From NCBI GenBank assembly GCA_023101885.1, contig JALPQD010000137.1:186001-250000 (forward strand): 64,000 bases of DNA, given 5' to 3'. Shown in pieces: positions 1 through 12,355 of the stretch. A model generated the notes under the pieces. The model saw only the letters and a list, made by a program, of their open reading frames with translations. It had not been told where the DNA came from and searched no databases. Origin of the DNA: Typhlomys cinereus. Taxonomy: Eukaryota; Chordata; Mammalia; Rodentia; Platacanthomyidae. The position numbers and the translations under genes are program-made. The stretch's first letter is position 1. Each line of letters begins with the position of its first letter.

Positions 1-90
1 GCCTGTAGGGTAAACTTAAGATCTGTATTGTAGCAGAAGACTCCTTGAATTCAGCCTTATGGGAGGATTTAAAACATCCCTGCATTACTG

Positions 91-505
91 TGATAAACTG
101 AATGTCTGTGTCCCCATCCCCACCAGATTCACATTGAAACCTAATTCCCAGTGTGTCAGCATTAGGATGCAAAGCCTTTGGGTAGCACTTAGGCCACCAG
201 GGCAGAGCCCTCAAAGAATGGAATTTGCATCCTTATAAAAAGATGATCTATCTGACTGATTAGAGCTTAGTGGTAGAGTCCATATTTTGCATACCTGCTG
301 CCCTGGTCTTATCTCCCCCAAATCATAAGCCCGGAGAGCTGCCTCATCTTTACTACAGCAAGAAAACACCATCTTTGAACCAGGTAACAGGCCTTGGTCA
401 AACACTCAAATACGCCGATACCTTCATCCTGGACTTTGCAGCCTCCTGAACCATGAGAAATAAATTTCGATTTGTAAACCACCCAGTCTGTGCTGTGGCT
501 CCAAA
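91..505 (+). mobile_element. old LTR-type interspersed repeat, degenerate
   Basis: The pattern TGTGTCCCCA..., then a mid part TTATAAAA, then ...GAGAAATAAATTT and CCACCCAGTCTGTG resembles an ancient mammalian MaLR/MLT-like element with its own TATA and poly(A) motifs. The family name is uncertain. Confidence 0.5.
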
Positions 506-2424
506 ATGCATTTGAAAAGCTAAAGGTTTAGTTGCCAGTCTGTGTCACCACTGGGAGGTGGTGGAAGCTTCCGGAGGAAGACCTAGACCAGGGCACATCT
601 GGAAGAAGACATAACCCCACTGCTATCCTCTGTCAGTATGTAAACACATCCCTTTGGGAAGAGTGATGACGGAGATGGAACCTGGGGGGATCAGGAAAAG
701 TGTAAAGCGAAGCGTGAAGGCTGAAATGCAGATATTTGAGTGGTCTTTAGCTTTAGATTCCTGTTGAGTTTTTGGTGGTAATCTTTGCTCTACCTACCTT
801 CTGGGACTGTTCTAACAAACAGATAAGATAACAGAAAGCGTGTGAAGCCTTCTGTAAACTCTTCAGACATTAGGCTGGCTTTACAGCATCTTTAGGATTT
901 GAGAGGAATGTGTCCCAAATGTTGTTCTCCAAACATGAAAGATAAAGACTTCAAATTCTGAAAGTATCCAGAGAGGATAATCTGTGGGCCTCCCGCTGAA
1001 ATACTGTTCGGGTCCAGCATAAACAGAAGCTAAACAGGTCTAAGGATGGAGACCAGGGGCTCAGGAATGCTCCTGAGTGGGTTCCCACGAGCAAACATAT
1101 AGAGGCTGTGTTTCATGAGAGCGAAGTCTGCCCTGCTTCAGACCCTGCATCCAGCTTGGGTCCAGAGCAAGGTGGGGTCATTGTCCCTGAGGGTCACACA
1201 GCAAACTCAGACCCTCCAAGGGAGACAAAGTGGACCCAGTGCCTCACAAAAATCAAAGCTACGTTTTGGGGAGATCGAAAGCACTGAATTTAAACGTTTA
1301 GGGTGAATCTCAAAGTGACATTAAGCTGAGAACAGAAACCATAAGGAAAGAGCTCACCCAAATGAGCTTCATCCAAGGGAGCAGAAGCAAATGTGAGTCT
1401 CCTAAGGATTTCATACGTTGGAACAGATTCCAAGTTAGAAAATATGAGCATTACAAAGGAAGAATAAATGATGCTAAGGACAACTGAAAGGGGCCTGGCA
1501 GAACCAAAAATCCTGGCAATTAGAGCTGTTAGAAATTTAAAAAAGAAAGAAAACATTAAAATGAAAAAACTACAACATGCTTAAATCACACATTAGACAC
1601 GATACAAAAGGAGAACAGACAAACTGATAAATAGCCCTAAAGAAATCATCCATTCCAGAGACAAGGAGATAAAAAGACCAGAAAGAACAGCTAAAGGATG
1701 TGGACGTTGGAAAGGCTAACATACACACAGCTGCCAGTTTTGAAAGAGACATTAAAGAGAACGGAGGAGAGGTATGACTGCTGAGCAGACAGAATTTTCC
1801 AGAACTGATGGAAGCTAGGAATCCACAGATACATGGACCACTGTGTGAGCCAAGTGGGTAATTGAGCCACACCGGAAGGCACACGATCGTGAAGCCACAG
1901 CGTACCCAGGACATCAGAGAAGCATCCGCACAAAGCAGATCGTATAAAAGAGATTACTCATCGGATGCAGTGAGCCCACAGCTTAATTCCTTCCTCCCTC
2001 ACAGTGAGGACATGCCGTCCAGTGTCGCCTGCTGGGGAGAGTCTCTGCTTTTCTTCTTAGGTCGTTCCATCTGCATTTAATCAAAAATGTTACCAGTTGA
2101 GAAAAATCCATGCTGCGTATTTTGATTTTTTGCTAATGGAGTCTGGCTGCATTGTGACAGTTCATTAGGTTAAAAAATGTGGCTATTTCATATTAATGGG
2201 ACCCTATGTCTGTCTTTCTGGCAGGTATTTATTGATTAAATGCCAAGTATATTCCTTGGTGGTACCTGACCTCTACCTACTTCCCTTGTGAGGCATATAT
2301 AGTTGAAGCTACAAGAGCATCTTCTTGACCAGAAAGAACCTTACTGCCTATATTTGGTATGAAAATGGTTGTAGAACTTCTTTTGTAAAAGAGCAAGTGG
2401 CTCAGATAATAAGTGGCTGAAGAT

Positions 2425-2700
2425 GGGCTGGAGAGGTGGCTCAGGGGTTAAGCTTCTGCCTTCCAGGCAGAAGGTCCTGAGTTCGGATCCCAGATTCCAC
2501 ATATAGACGCCGGGCGGAAGCGGGGCGGCCTGCGTTTCTGGCCCTGGTAGGGCAGAGCCTGTGAATCCCGGGATGGAGAAAGTGGAGGTGTCCATGGTGA
2601 TTCCCGAATTCGTCCGTGGTTCTATACACACACAGACGCGTGCACACATACATACTCACACACGCACAATTGAATTAAAAAAAAAAACTTTAAAAAAAAA
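2425..2700 (+). mobile_element. tRNA-headed SINE, young GC-rich type
   Basis: Full length: box A-like TGGCTCAGGGGTTAAG, box B-like GGTCCTGAGTTCGGATCC, the GC-rich body, a CA-rich stretch and an A-rich tail. A perfect 16-base direct repeat (ATAAGTGGCTGAAGAT) flanks it at 2409-2424 and 2701-2716, showing a recent retroposition. Confidence 0.88.
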
Positions 2701-2779
2701 ATAAGTGGCTGAAGATACTAATTAATTGGTAGAATGCTTGTGTAGCATAGATTAGGCTCTTCATTTAATCTGTAGTACC

Positions 2780-2925
2780 ATGTAAACTGGGGTGCAGTAG
2801 TGTAACCCCATAATCCTACCACTCGAGATAGTGGCAGGAAGATCAAAAGTCCAAAGTCTTAGATATATAGGTCAGTTCAAAGCCAACCTAATTGTCATAA
2901 GACCCTGTCTGAAGAAAACTATTAA
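2780..2925 (+). mobile_element. B1-like SINE, diverged
   Basis: TAATCCTACCACTCG..., GCAGGAAGATCA... and AGACCCTGTCT follow the B1/7SL body order, with many changes. Confidence 0.55.
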
Positions 2926-3422
2926 TAATAAATGATGTGGATTATCATAGCTGCCAATTAGAGCGTATTTCTGTTGCATGCTTGTTTTAAGGTACTGTTT
3001 TTATCATCTCTGTCACCACAAAGCAAGACTATGCTGAGTTTAGTCTTCCTTTGTGGTGAAAGAGATTTTTGTGTCTGGTTTTTAGTGGTGGTTATGTGAA
3101 TGTATACATAGGATTCAGAGTTGTAGAATTGTATTCATTGTACCAAAACAGATGACAGAGACAGTGGTGAGATCGGCTGCTGTAGCAGGTGAATGTGTTG
3201 TGCCAAGGTCACTGTCCCAGTAAAATGACACCATGGAGGTGGAGCGGATGGAGGTGGAGCGGGAAGCTGCCTCGGGGAGCCTTTCTACAATTTCTGTAGC
3301 TACATGTGGCTCTGTAATTATATTAAATGAAAACTAAGTTCTTAAAATGTACTTGGACAGCATCCAGGGTTCTTCTTGGTATCTGTGATTCTCAAGAGTA
3401 TTTGTATTTATAAATATTTAGG

Positions 3423-3600
3423 TTGGGCTGGGGATGTAGCTCGGTTGGTAGACTGCTGACTTAAGCATGCCTAGAGTCCTGGGTTCAGTCCTTGGGGCTG
3501 TGATCCTAGCATTCAGGAGGTACAGGCAGAAGGATTAGGCGTTCAAGGTTCTCTCTTGAGTTTAAGGCCAGCCTGGACTACACATCCCTGAGTGAACAAA
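3423..3600 (+). mobile_element. ID-B1 composite SINE
   Basis: An ID/tRNA head (GGGCTGGGGATGTAGCTC) is joined to a B1-like body ending AAGGCCAGCCTGGACTAC. Confidence 0.7.
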
Positions 3601-4104
3601 TTGATAAATAAATTGGTGAATGTCCTGTGGGGTCTTTTACCTTCTTATGGTCATCACCATGTGATGTTTTACTTCCTATTCAAGGTTTTGTGCTGTACGA
3701 CACAAACGCCAGGAGGCTCCATCATTAACAACCCATGGAAGGTTAAATTGTCCAAAATTAAATAAACGGCACCACAGCATGAAAACTTGCTCAGATCAGT
3801 CAAAAGAATGGATTGGACTTCTTCTTTTTTAAAAGAAAAATTTTGTTTGGCGTATAACAATTAGTGGAAACATGAAACATTGGGAAAATGTGCAGTTTAC
3901 TAAGATTGCTATAATTGCCTTGACTAATCTAGACTGAATTACCCAGAAAGTAAGTACAGTTAATGAAGAAAAAAAATGAATGTAATTGCTCATAGATGTT
4001 TAAACAATTTTCTGCTCTTTTCCTTCCGTCTCATTTTCTTTTCTCTTGGAATTTTACAGTTGAAATAATGTGTCTTTATTTTTCTCTAGACAGCTTTTAT
4101 CTAT

Positions 4105-4345
4105 TTTTCTGTGTGCACAGGTGCAGGTGTGTGCAGATGTGGGTGTGATTATACGCATGTACAGGCGTAGGTACATATGTCTATGTGCATGCATGTAATA
4201 GCCAAAGGAAATCCTTGGCTGTCGTTCTTCAGGAGCCTTGTGTCTTGGGGCTGAGGCTCTCGCTGGCCAGGCATTTGCTGATCAGCTGCTCAGTGAGTCC
4301 CAGGGATTTCTGTACTCATCTTCTCAATGCTGGGACTTCCAAGCC
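4105..4345 (-). mobile_element. B4/RSINE1-like SINE, antisense, diverged
   Basis: A TG-rich leader is followed by the complement of the B4 body (GCTGGCCAGGCATTTGC, CAATGCTGGGA). Confidence 0.45.
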
Positions 4346-4551
4346 TTCTTCCTTGCCCTTCTGATAACTTTAACTGATGCCATTCTGACTTGGATGTCCT
4401 TTGGACCATGTGTTTATTGAACTACCATTTTGCAATGAAATTAAGCAATAGTGTAAGAAAAAAAAAAAAGGACCTCTAATAAAACCAATTGAGAAAGAGG
4501 GATATTTTTATTTATAATAGTAAGCAGTCATTAAAAAGTACTTTCCTCCAG

Positions 4552-4840
4552 GGGTCTGCGGAGTTAGCTCAGTGAGTAGATTGTTTGTCATGCAGGCATG
4601 AGGACCTGAATTCAGTCCCCAGAATCCATGAGAAAAGGTAAGCACAGCTGTGTATCCCAGCACTGGGGAGACAGAGACAGATTCCTGGGGCTTGCTGGCC
4701 AGCCAACCTAGCCAAATCAGAGTTCTGCGTGCCAGTGAGAGATCCAGTCTCCAAAATACACGGTGGAGGGTTCCTGAGGCTAATCTCTGGCCTACACACA
4801 CACACATACACACTTGTACATGCACACGCACGTCTTCCTT
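4552..4840 (+). mobile_element. B4/RSINE1-type SINE
   Basis: A tRNA-like head is followed by CCAGCACTGGGGAGACAGAG, GCTGGCCAGCCAACCTAG and a CA-rich tail, the standard B4/RSINE1 order. Confidence 0.75.
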
Positions 4841-5010
4841 AAATAGAAATACCAGAATGAGGTGGTTCTCCATATAAGTTGCCAACCTCTGCAGATCACT
4901 TCTTGAGAAGAGAAGGACTATTTCCAACAGAATCCAAGAGCATGTTGTGTGGATGAGGGTGTATCGCCAGGTCCGTTCATGAACTCCACTGTAGAAATTC
5001 CAGAAGCTGG

Positions 5011-5330
5011 GCTGGAGAGATGGCTCAGGGGTGAGACTCTGACTCACCAACAGAAGGACCTGAGTTCGGATCCTAGACTCATGTAAAATATAAAAATGTA
5101 AAAGGCCAGGTGGAAATGGAGGCAGCCTGCAATTTGGGCCCTGAAAGGCAGAGCCTGGGAAATCCCAGAGTGAAGCAAAAAGGAGGTAGAAATAATCCAG
5201 GATGACTCCTAGGTTACCCTTAGGCCTCCACGGTATACACAGTGTCCTCTGATACACATGTGCACATGCGTGCTCACACACACATACATATACACATATG
5301 CACAGAGAGAGAGAGAGAGAAAGAGAGAGA
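5011..5330 (+). mobile_element. tRNA-headed SINE, CA-tail type
   Basis: Head GGCTGGAGAGATGGCTCAGG, body CCTGAAAGGCAGAGCCTGGG, and a GA/CA tail. The ATTCCAGAAGCTGGG direct repeat at both ends marks the insertion. Confidence 0.8.
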
Positions 5331-5345
5331 AGTCAGAGATTCCAG

Positions 5346-5435
5346 AAGCTGGGTATGGTGACCCACACCTGTGATGTCTGCACTCAGCTGGAAGTGGCAG
5401 GGGGATCATTTGCTTGAGCTTAGGGTCAGTAAATA
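5346..5435 (+). mobile_element. B1-like fragment
   Basis: GGTATGGTGACCCACACCTG is the start of a B1-type body; the copy ends early. Confidence 0.5.
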
Positions 5436-6747
5436 CATCCAGAAAGAGCACCCCTGGACCATGTGGGAAGTCCACATCTCACATGCAGAGGCAACAGCGC
5501 CCTCTTACATTCCCACCAGAAACACAGGACGGTTCGTCTTATCCACGTCCCTGCCAGGCCCTTGTGAGGGGATGTCCATGTTCTTCGGTCGATCCGTGAG
5601 TAATCAACCGGTCGGTGGTGCTGCAAAACGGCCATGTCCACCTGCAGACCTGTTTCCTGGTCTTCAGCTGACAAGCAGCTCGTCCTCACTGAATGGGTTT
5701 GCTCTGTGCTCCTACCTGCCTCTAAGAGGAAAGACTTGGAGGGAATCGAATGTTAGCGCCTGGAAGCAAGGGGAGAGCACACGCAGGCCTGTGCTATGAG
5801 GTGCCTTTGGAGCAGGCATGTCTGGGAAGGAGTACAGCTCTTCTGGTCCCATCCTGGGTTTGGTTCAGAGTGGGCCTCCAGAAGCTGTGTGCTTAAACCA
5901 GCAACTTGTAGATGTTGGCCTGAGATCTGAGACTCATGAACTTGGATAGATAGAAGCCAAAGTGGAAGGAGCGAACAAGCTGCGTTTCACACAGCCAGAG
6001 TGATTCCGTGTTGAGATTATAGCCTTCATCTGCAATCTTTCCGTTTTGCCTGATGTTAGAGGGACTTGTAGAAATGGCATTGCGGCTGAAGGAATGTGGC
6101 GTGTTTTGTTTTCACTGACCTTGCGAAGGGCAAAGAGAAAAAGGAGGTGACTTTGTATGAGGGAGGTCATTCATTATCGGTTTAAAAAAAATGTTTTAAC
6201 GGGTCCTTGAAGTAAAAAAATTCCAGGAATTAGTGCCTCAGAGAACACAGGTGCTGCTTCCCCCCAGGGGGGATGATGTGATGTTACTGGCACGGGGGTG
6301 CAGGATGAAGCATTGTGAAGAAGGCTAACCTCACCTGTTCTATCTGTGGAACTTGAAAAAATGGAAGTGACTCAGCAATTCTGGTGTGTGACTCTGCATA
6401 TTCTGGATGCAAAGGACTGAATGCTCAAATATAGCCCACCACTGCTGTTACAATTATTGCTTATTTCCACCATGTCCTTGGCTATTTTGTACATCTGGCC
6501 CCCATTGAATCAATACTGAAACTTTCGTTGACTTTCAGTGTCACAGTTAAAAAAGGGGAGGAAAGGGTGGAGCAGAGATTAATGGCCATCATGCGTGGCA
6601 TTGTCATTGATAACTGGAGCACAAAATAGTCCCAAGTACTGGATTTAAAACCCAGCCCTCTCTCTTCCCTACCACTTACTGAACTTCTTGTGTGAAGAAT
6701 CCAGAATCATCTGGCTTGAACTGACAGGTCACTGGAAGCATCCCTAT

Positions 6748-7050
6748 TTGTATTAGTTACTTTTTGTGTTGCTGTGACAAAATGCTGGACAGAAACAACT
6801 TAATGAAAGAAGGGTTGGTTTCGGCTCATGGTTTAAGAAGGAATTCAGTCCGTCTTGGCAAAGAAGTCATGGCAGTAGGAGAGTGAGACCACTCCACAGT
6901 GGCAGGAGCCTGAGGCAGCTGACGGCTTTGTATCTGCAGTCAGAAAACAGCAGACAGAAGTGGGCTGGCCACGTCCTCCAGTGAGGTTCCAGCTCCTAAA
7001 GAGTCTTCCTCAACAGTGCCATCAGCTGGGGTCCAAGTGCTCAATCACAT
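6748..7050 (+). repeat. degenerate rodent interspersed repeat, family not named
   Basis: Text such as TTGTGTTGCTGTGACAAAAT is common in rodent introns. The end segment (CAACAGTGCCATCAGCTGGG) recurs in diverged form near 19235-19290, showing it is repetitive. Confidence 0.5.
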
Positions 7051-7557
7051 AAGCCTTTTCAGATTCTTAAGCGCACGCTGTTCTACTCTGAATTCACGTG
7101 AAGTTAGTATCCTAATTGTACTGATGACGTGTGGCCCCGGAGCCATTGGCAAAAGCACTGTGTAAATGCACTTGTAGAAACAGTTGGAAAGAAAGAGGGT
7201 GTTCCTGGTAAACTCCAGTGAGGGTGGGCGAGCATCCTGGGAGGAGAGGAAGATGGCATAGTTTGGAGGTAAGAAGCATGAAAGAGGAACAGAAGTCTGT
7301 GTGGGTGAAGGGTCAGGTTTAGGATGTGGGTAATAGGGACTTGGTAGGGCTGTAAAGAGCATGAATCTGCTCTAAAAAGGATGAAGGATAAAAATGTTCA
7401 GAGTGCTTCAAAACAGTGTCTTAGTAGAGGAAAATGCCCCTATAAGGCAAGGAGGTACGATTCACATTGTAATGAAATCAATGCTTTGAACTCTGCTTTT
7501 GTTTTCTCGTTTTCAGGATCTTTATCTTTTTATTTCTGTCTGTGAGTTCTGCCAAGA

Positions 7558-7785
7558 TTCTCCTCCTCTTTCTCCTCCTCCTCCTCCTCCTCCTCCTCCT
7601 CTCCTCCTCCTCCTCTTTCTCCTCTTCCTCCTCGTTCTCCTCCTTCTCCTCTTCCTTCTTTTCCTCCTTTTCCTCCTCCTCCTCCTGTTCCTTCTGCTTT
7701 TCCTCCTCCTTCTCTTCCTCCTCCTCCTCCTCCTCCTCCTACTCCTCTCTTCTCCTCCTGCTCCTTCTCTTCTTCTCCTTTTTGA
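7558..7785 (+). repeat. (TCC)n-rich polypyrimidine tract
   Basis: About 225 bases of C and T with TCC as the main unit, almost free of purines on the + strand. The long open frames inside it come from the repeat and are not genes. Confidence 0.95.
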
Positions 7786-7794
7786 GGTCTCAGT

Positions 7795-8158
7795 TCACAC
7801 TGCTCTTCATGCATGTTCATATGTGCGTGTGCGAGCACATACATGTGTGTGCAGGCAGATATGCATGTGTGTGTACATGAGTGTGTACATGAATGCCACA
7901 AGTCAACCTTGAGTTTCTTCTTCAATTGCTTTCCATCCTATTTTTATAAATACAATACCCTCATTAACCTGGATCTCACTAACTGGATTAGACTTGACTG
8001 GCCAGCAAGCCACAGGGATCGTTCTGTCTCCACCTCCCGAGGTCTGGGATGACAAACATACGCCACCACACTTAGCTTCTATGTGGGCACTGGTAGGCAA
8101 ACTCAGGTCTTTATGCTTGAATGGCAAGCACCCTACCAGCTCGCCATCGCCTCAGCTC
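7795..8158 (-). mobile_element. B4/RSINE1-like SINE, antisense
   Basis: A TG-rich leader, then TTGACTGGCCAGCAAGCCAC, GTCTCCACCTCCCGAGG and a tRNA-like end in antisense order. Confidence 0.6.
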
Positions 8159-8520
8159 TGAACACAGATCTCAAACTCAAACTCCTCCAGCCCCCTCCTT
8201 CTCCTGACTCAGGGTTCTTCCCACCACTGGGCAATATTTATCCTTAAATATCACTTGCAAGCTTTCTCTTCCTAGTATGCCAGATTTCCTGTCTCTCTTC
8301 TTCTCTTTGCCTCTTCTGTCCTTTTTCTTTTTCTCACCTTAGCTGCCTGTTACTGTCAAACAAATCCCTTAAAATGGAGTGACTGGAAACCTGCCCTCCC
8401 ATCTCTCAGGCCAGTGGAATGATTGAGTTCAGCAAGGTGAGCCTTGCTCATATCTCTCAGACCACTGTAATCAGGTGGTGGCTGCTGCTGGAGCATCCAA
8501 AGCTCCGAGGTGGGCTCCTC

Positions 8521-8635
8521 TAAGGGCACATGCCTGTAATCTCAGCAGTGGGGAGCTGGAGGCAGGATGATCAGGAAGGAGTTCAAGGCCAGCCTTCGCT
8601 GACTAGTGAGTTCGAGGTCAGCCAGGACCTCAAAT
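8521..8635 (+). mobile_element. B1 SINE
   Basis: GCACATGCCTGTAATCTCAG, GAGTTCAAGGCCAGCCTT and GAGTTCGAGGTCAGCC follow the B1 body order. It is followed by an AT-rich tail to about 8705. Confidence 0.7.
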
Positions 8636-9254
8636 TAAATTATAATATTATTATAAATAAAATGAAATATATATTAAAATATATATAATTAAATATAAAA
8701 ATAAGTGAATAGAATGAAATAGATCAAAGTAGAGTAAGTGCTTTGACCTGACTGGACAGTTTCTGGCTGGACAGTATCCCCCTTCCTTTTTCTCTCTTTC
8801 CATCATTCATAGCTTCTCCGCTTGCCTCCTTCTTGCTCCCTGACTCCATGTGCTGTTCCTCTAGTTTGGGCTTCTGTGCAACATGAAGGTTTCCCAGCGT
8901 GCACCTCCCCCATGACAGCTGCCTTTCTTCAGCCAACCTGTAAGGCAGGTCCAAGCTGACACAGAGCAGGGAGTCCTTCACGTACAGGCTGGGTGGGCCC
9001 GTGGGCCAAAGCAAGTTCCAGAGTCAGCGAAGGAGGATGGCTTATTGGGAGAGATGTTTTCAACAAAGGCTAATTACTACATTTCTCATTTATTGAAAAT
9101 TCCCCCCCTCTATCTCTCTCTCCTTTCTGTTTCCTATAACTGAAAGAGCTTCCTTTTGTACATCATTTTGTGTCCATGTTTTTTATTGCTAGTAAGAGAC
9201 TAAAGGCATTCTTTGAAGAATTCTTACACGTGGTCTTAAAATCTTTTTTAAAAT

Positions 9255-9272
9255 TTTTTTTATTTATTCAAT

Positions 9273-9312
<40 letters not shown>

Positions 9313-9522
9313 ACCACGGGCAAATTCGGGAACCACCATGGACGGCCTCCACCTCCTCCTTGTTTATTCTGCCCGGTGATTCACAAACTCTGCCCTACCA
9401 GGACCAGAAATGCAAGCCGCCCCCGATTTCACCTGGTGTCTATACATGGGGTCTAGGATCGGAACTCAGGACCTTCTACCTGCAAGGCAGAGGCTTAACC
9501 CCTGAGCCACCTCTCCAGCCTC
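9255..9522 (-). mobile_element. tRNA-headed SINE, young GC-rich type, antisense
   Basis: The - strand reads head (GGCTGGAGAGGTGGCTCAGG), body, CA repeat, then CACAATTGAATAAAT with AATAAA in the tail. A (TG)n run marks the tail on the + strand. Confidence 0.85.
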
Positions 9523-9533
9523 GGATTTTATTT

Positions 9534-9660
9534 TTTTTGAAACAAGGTCTTGCTCTGGAGTCCAGGCTAGCCTGAAACTGTGCAGGAGTCAAGACCAGCT
9601 TCAAAAGTACAGCAGTCCTCCTGCCTCTGCTTCAAGAATTCTGGGACTACAAGCGTGTCT
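9534..9660 (-). mobile_element. B1 SINE, antisense
   Basis: GAAACAAGGTCTTGCTCTGG and CCAGGCTAGCCTGAAACT are the usual antisense B1 words. Confidence 0.7.
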
Positions 9661-9867
9661 CTAGTGTTTTTAGTTTCTTCTTAACAGCAATTCCAAACTT
9701 CAAGAGCAAAATAATCTGCAATGCAGAATTTTCCTGGGATTTGGGGGGCAGAAAACAAAAGTCCAACTCTTTGCCAACTCTAACTTCTCACTTTTTTTCC
9801 TAAGTGTTGTTTTCTATAATAACCAGAGAAAAATTCTGAAGATTTAGCATCTTAGAAAATGTTTGAT

Positions 9868-10143
9868 AAAGGTTGGAGAGATAGCTCAGTGATTAAAGTC
9901 TCTGCCTTAAAAGCAGAAGGACCCAAGTTCAGATTCCAAATCCCACATAAAAATGCCAAGTGGAAATGGAGGCAGTCTGTACTTCCGGTCCTGGAAGGTA
10001 GCTGGGTAACCCCAGAGAAAAACATTAAGAAGATAGAGCAATCCAGGATGATTCCTGAAGTCACACTGGGGCCTCAGTCACACAGACATACCCAGTGCCC
10101 TCTTCTACACACCCACATTTACACGCGCGCGCGCGCACACACA

Positions 10144-10174
<31 letters not shown>
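9868..10174 (+). mobile_element. tRNA-headed SINE, CA-tail type, with (CG)n and A-run
   Basis: Head GGTTGGAGAGATAGCTCAGT and body ending in ACACACC. Then alternating CG (10123-10136) and CA, and a 28-base A tail. Confidence 0.8.
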
Positions 10175-10177
<3 letters not shown>

Positions 10178-10751
10178 TAATATCTGTCTAGAGGAACTTC
10201 AGTTCTCAAAGACAAAGGAAAAGGAATGTTGACCTGCCTGTGGGTACAAGAATTTTCAGTAAAGCATTTCAAAACTACCATGTAGCTATGCAACAAAGCA
10301 TCTAGATTTGAACTGTTTCTTTTCTTTCTTCTTCTTCTTCTTCTTTGTTTTTAATATCTGAAGTTCAAAAAGGAGTAAATTTTGACTTTGGCAAAATGGC
10401 AAAAGCTTTGACGAGAGTTTTTTTTTTTTTTAAGCTCAATCAGAAAGTAAGCCACAGTTTGACCTCAACGAGACGACAGGTTTACTAACAGTGGCTGAGC
10501 ATAGCAACAGTATTGTTCAGGAGTTCACACCAGGACACCCGCAGAGACGGTGGATCACTTTTCCCTAAAACTGATCTGCCTTCTAAGTTTGATACGTGAC
10601 AACTGTTGGTAAGAGAGCATTGAATTTGAGTTCCCCCAAAGGCTTTCAGAAGTGGAAAAAATCTCACACAGCTTTTCTACAAGGACTTTGAAGATGCTTC
10701 AATCAATTTACTGCAGCTACATAAAAACACATTGTTTAAGATTTTAAGACC

Positions 10752-10882
10752 ACCACGCCGGGCAGAAGCGGGGGCGGCCTGCGTTTCTGGTCCTGGTAGG
10801 GTGGAGCCTGTGAATCCCTAGGCAGAGTAAACAAGGAGGAAGTGGAGGCGTCCATGGTGATTCCCGAATTCGTCTGTGGTTC

Positions 10883-10934
<52 letters not shown>

Positions 10935-10990
10935 TACACACATGTGCACACATGTATATACGCACAATTGAATAAATAATAAAAAATTAA
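10752..10990 (+). mobile_element. tRNA-headed SINE, young GC-rich type, 5'-truncated
   Basis: The head is missing. The body starts at CGCCGGGCAGAAGCGGGGGC and ends with a (CA)n run and CACAATTGAATAAATAATAA. Confidence 0.85.
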
Positions 10991-11302
10991 AAAAAAATAA
11001 AATAAAATCCTAGGAATAGCATTTCTTTGCTCTGAGGAACAAGTTAAATGACTTTTGGTGGAAGCTAAATATCCCTTTTTCCTTTTTGCAGTGACTGTGG
11101 GTTAAACATCTTAAGTTTGATTGTCATTTCTCTCACATAGAACATATGTAAACATTTGAAAGCCAACTCCAAAAGCAATGACAGCCAGTCATCACAGGTT
11201 TCACATTTTGCCTTCATGCAGAAAAAAAGATTATATTGAAAAAAATGTTTGATTTCATTGAGGCAAAATTAACGAATAAAAATAGGATATTGCCTTAGCT
11301 AC

Positions 11303-11490
11303 TTTTGGAGCTACAGAGATAAAGCACGCTGGCGGAAGCAGCTTAAGGGAGAGAGCGTTTATTCTGGCTCGCATCAAGAGTCTATCGGGGTAGGGGCTGG
11401 AGGCGGCAGGAGCTGTGTGCTTAGCTTGCTGCTGCTTTATACAGTCCAGGATCCCAGCGCAGTAATGTGCTGCCCACCGCAGGCAGGTGC
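11303..11490 (+). repeat. degenerate rodent interspersed repeat
   Basis: GCCTTAGCTACTTTTGGAGC and GAGAGCGTTTATTCTGGCTC look like the TTAGTTAC-type repeat found at 6748. The family is uncertain. Confidence 0.4.
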
Positions 11491-11508
11491 GTTAACCAAA
11501 TAATTTAC

Positions 11509-11785
11509 TGGGCTGTAGAGATGGTCTAGGGGTTAAACCTCTGCCTTGCAAGCAGAAGGACTGAGTTTGGATCCTAGACCCAATGCCCAGGTGAGATAGC
11601 GGAGGCCCGCCCTCTGGTCCTGGGAGGCAGAGCCTGGGAAGCCCAGAGCAAAGCCTAAAGGAGGTAGAGCCATCTGGGACTACTCCTGAAGTCACCCTTG
11701 GAGACCGCCACAGGCACACAGCCCCTTTTCCCCATCTCACACACACACACACACACGCACACACACACACACACACACACTCACG
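11509..11785 (+). mobile_element. tRNA-headed SINE, CA-tail type
   Basis: Head GGGCTGTAGAGATGGTCTAG, body GGGAGGCAGAGCCTGGGAAG, CA-repeat tail. Confidence 0.8.
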
Positions 11786-12002
11786 CAATAATAGTGCACC
11801 ACAGGATGCCCCAGTAGCTAACCTACCTGGCTAGTCCCTTACCATGTGCTAAGCCACTTTAGATAGTCCCTCACTGATCTGCTCAGAGGCTTGTCTCCTG
11901 GGTGAGTCCAGACCTGTCATGTGGACCTTGAACTCAAGCTGTCACATCTTATGCTGAGGTTTCCATCTCAGTCTCTTCTGAGAGGCATATATGTATGTGC
12001 AT

Positions 12003-12075
12003 ATATTCTCTATATGTCTGAGATATATATTCAATATATATTTATATATTTGATACACATATATATCAACTATAT
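12003..12075. repeat. (TA)-rich low-complexity block
   Basis: An interrupted run of ATATAT steps with almost no G or C. Confidence 0.8.
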
Positions 12076-12089
12076 CTTTTTTAACTTTA

Positions 12090-12105
12090 TGTATTGTGTG
12101 TGTGT

Positions 12106-12143
<38 letters not shown>

Positions 12144-12355
12144 GCACTATATGTCCCTGCAGAGGAACATTGGTGAGTTCAGAAATCGTCCTGGATTGCT
12201 TCTACCTCCTTTTTGCCTCATTCTGGGATTTCCTAGGCTCCGCCCACCAGGGCCAGGCTGTTTCAGCCTGACCTTTTTTTTTATCTGGGATCTGAACTCA
12301 GGACCTTCTGCTTGTGAGTCAGAATCTTAACCCCTGAGCCATCTCTCAGCCCTCA
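12090..12355 (-). mobile_element. tRNA-headed SINE, CA-tail type, antisense
   Basis: A (TG)n run is followed by the complement of the body and head, ending CCTGAGCCATCTCTCAGCCC. Confidence 0.8.

Noticed and set aside
4508..5281. 257-codon - strand frame
   Set aside because: It runs through two SINEs (B4-type and tRNA-headed) read backwards; the peptide shows antisense SINE words found many times in the window.
7499..7925. 137- and 131-codon frames on both strands
   Set aside because: Produced by the (TCC)n tract and the adjoining antisense SINE.
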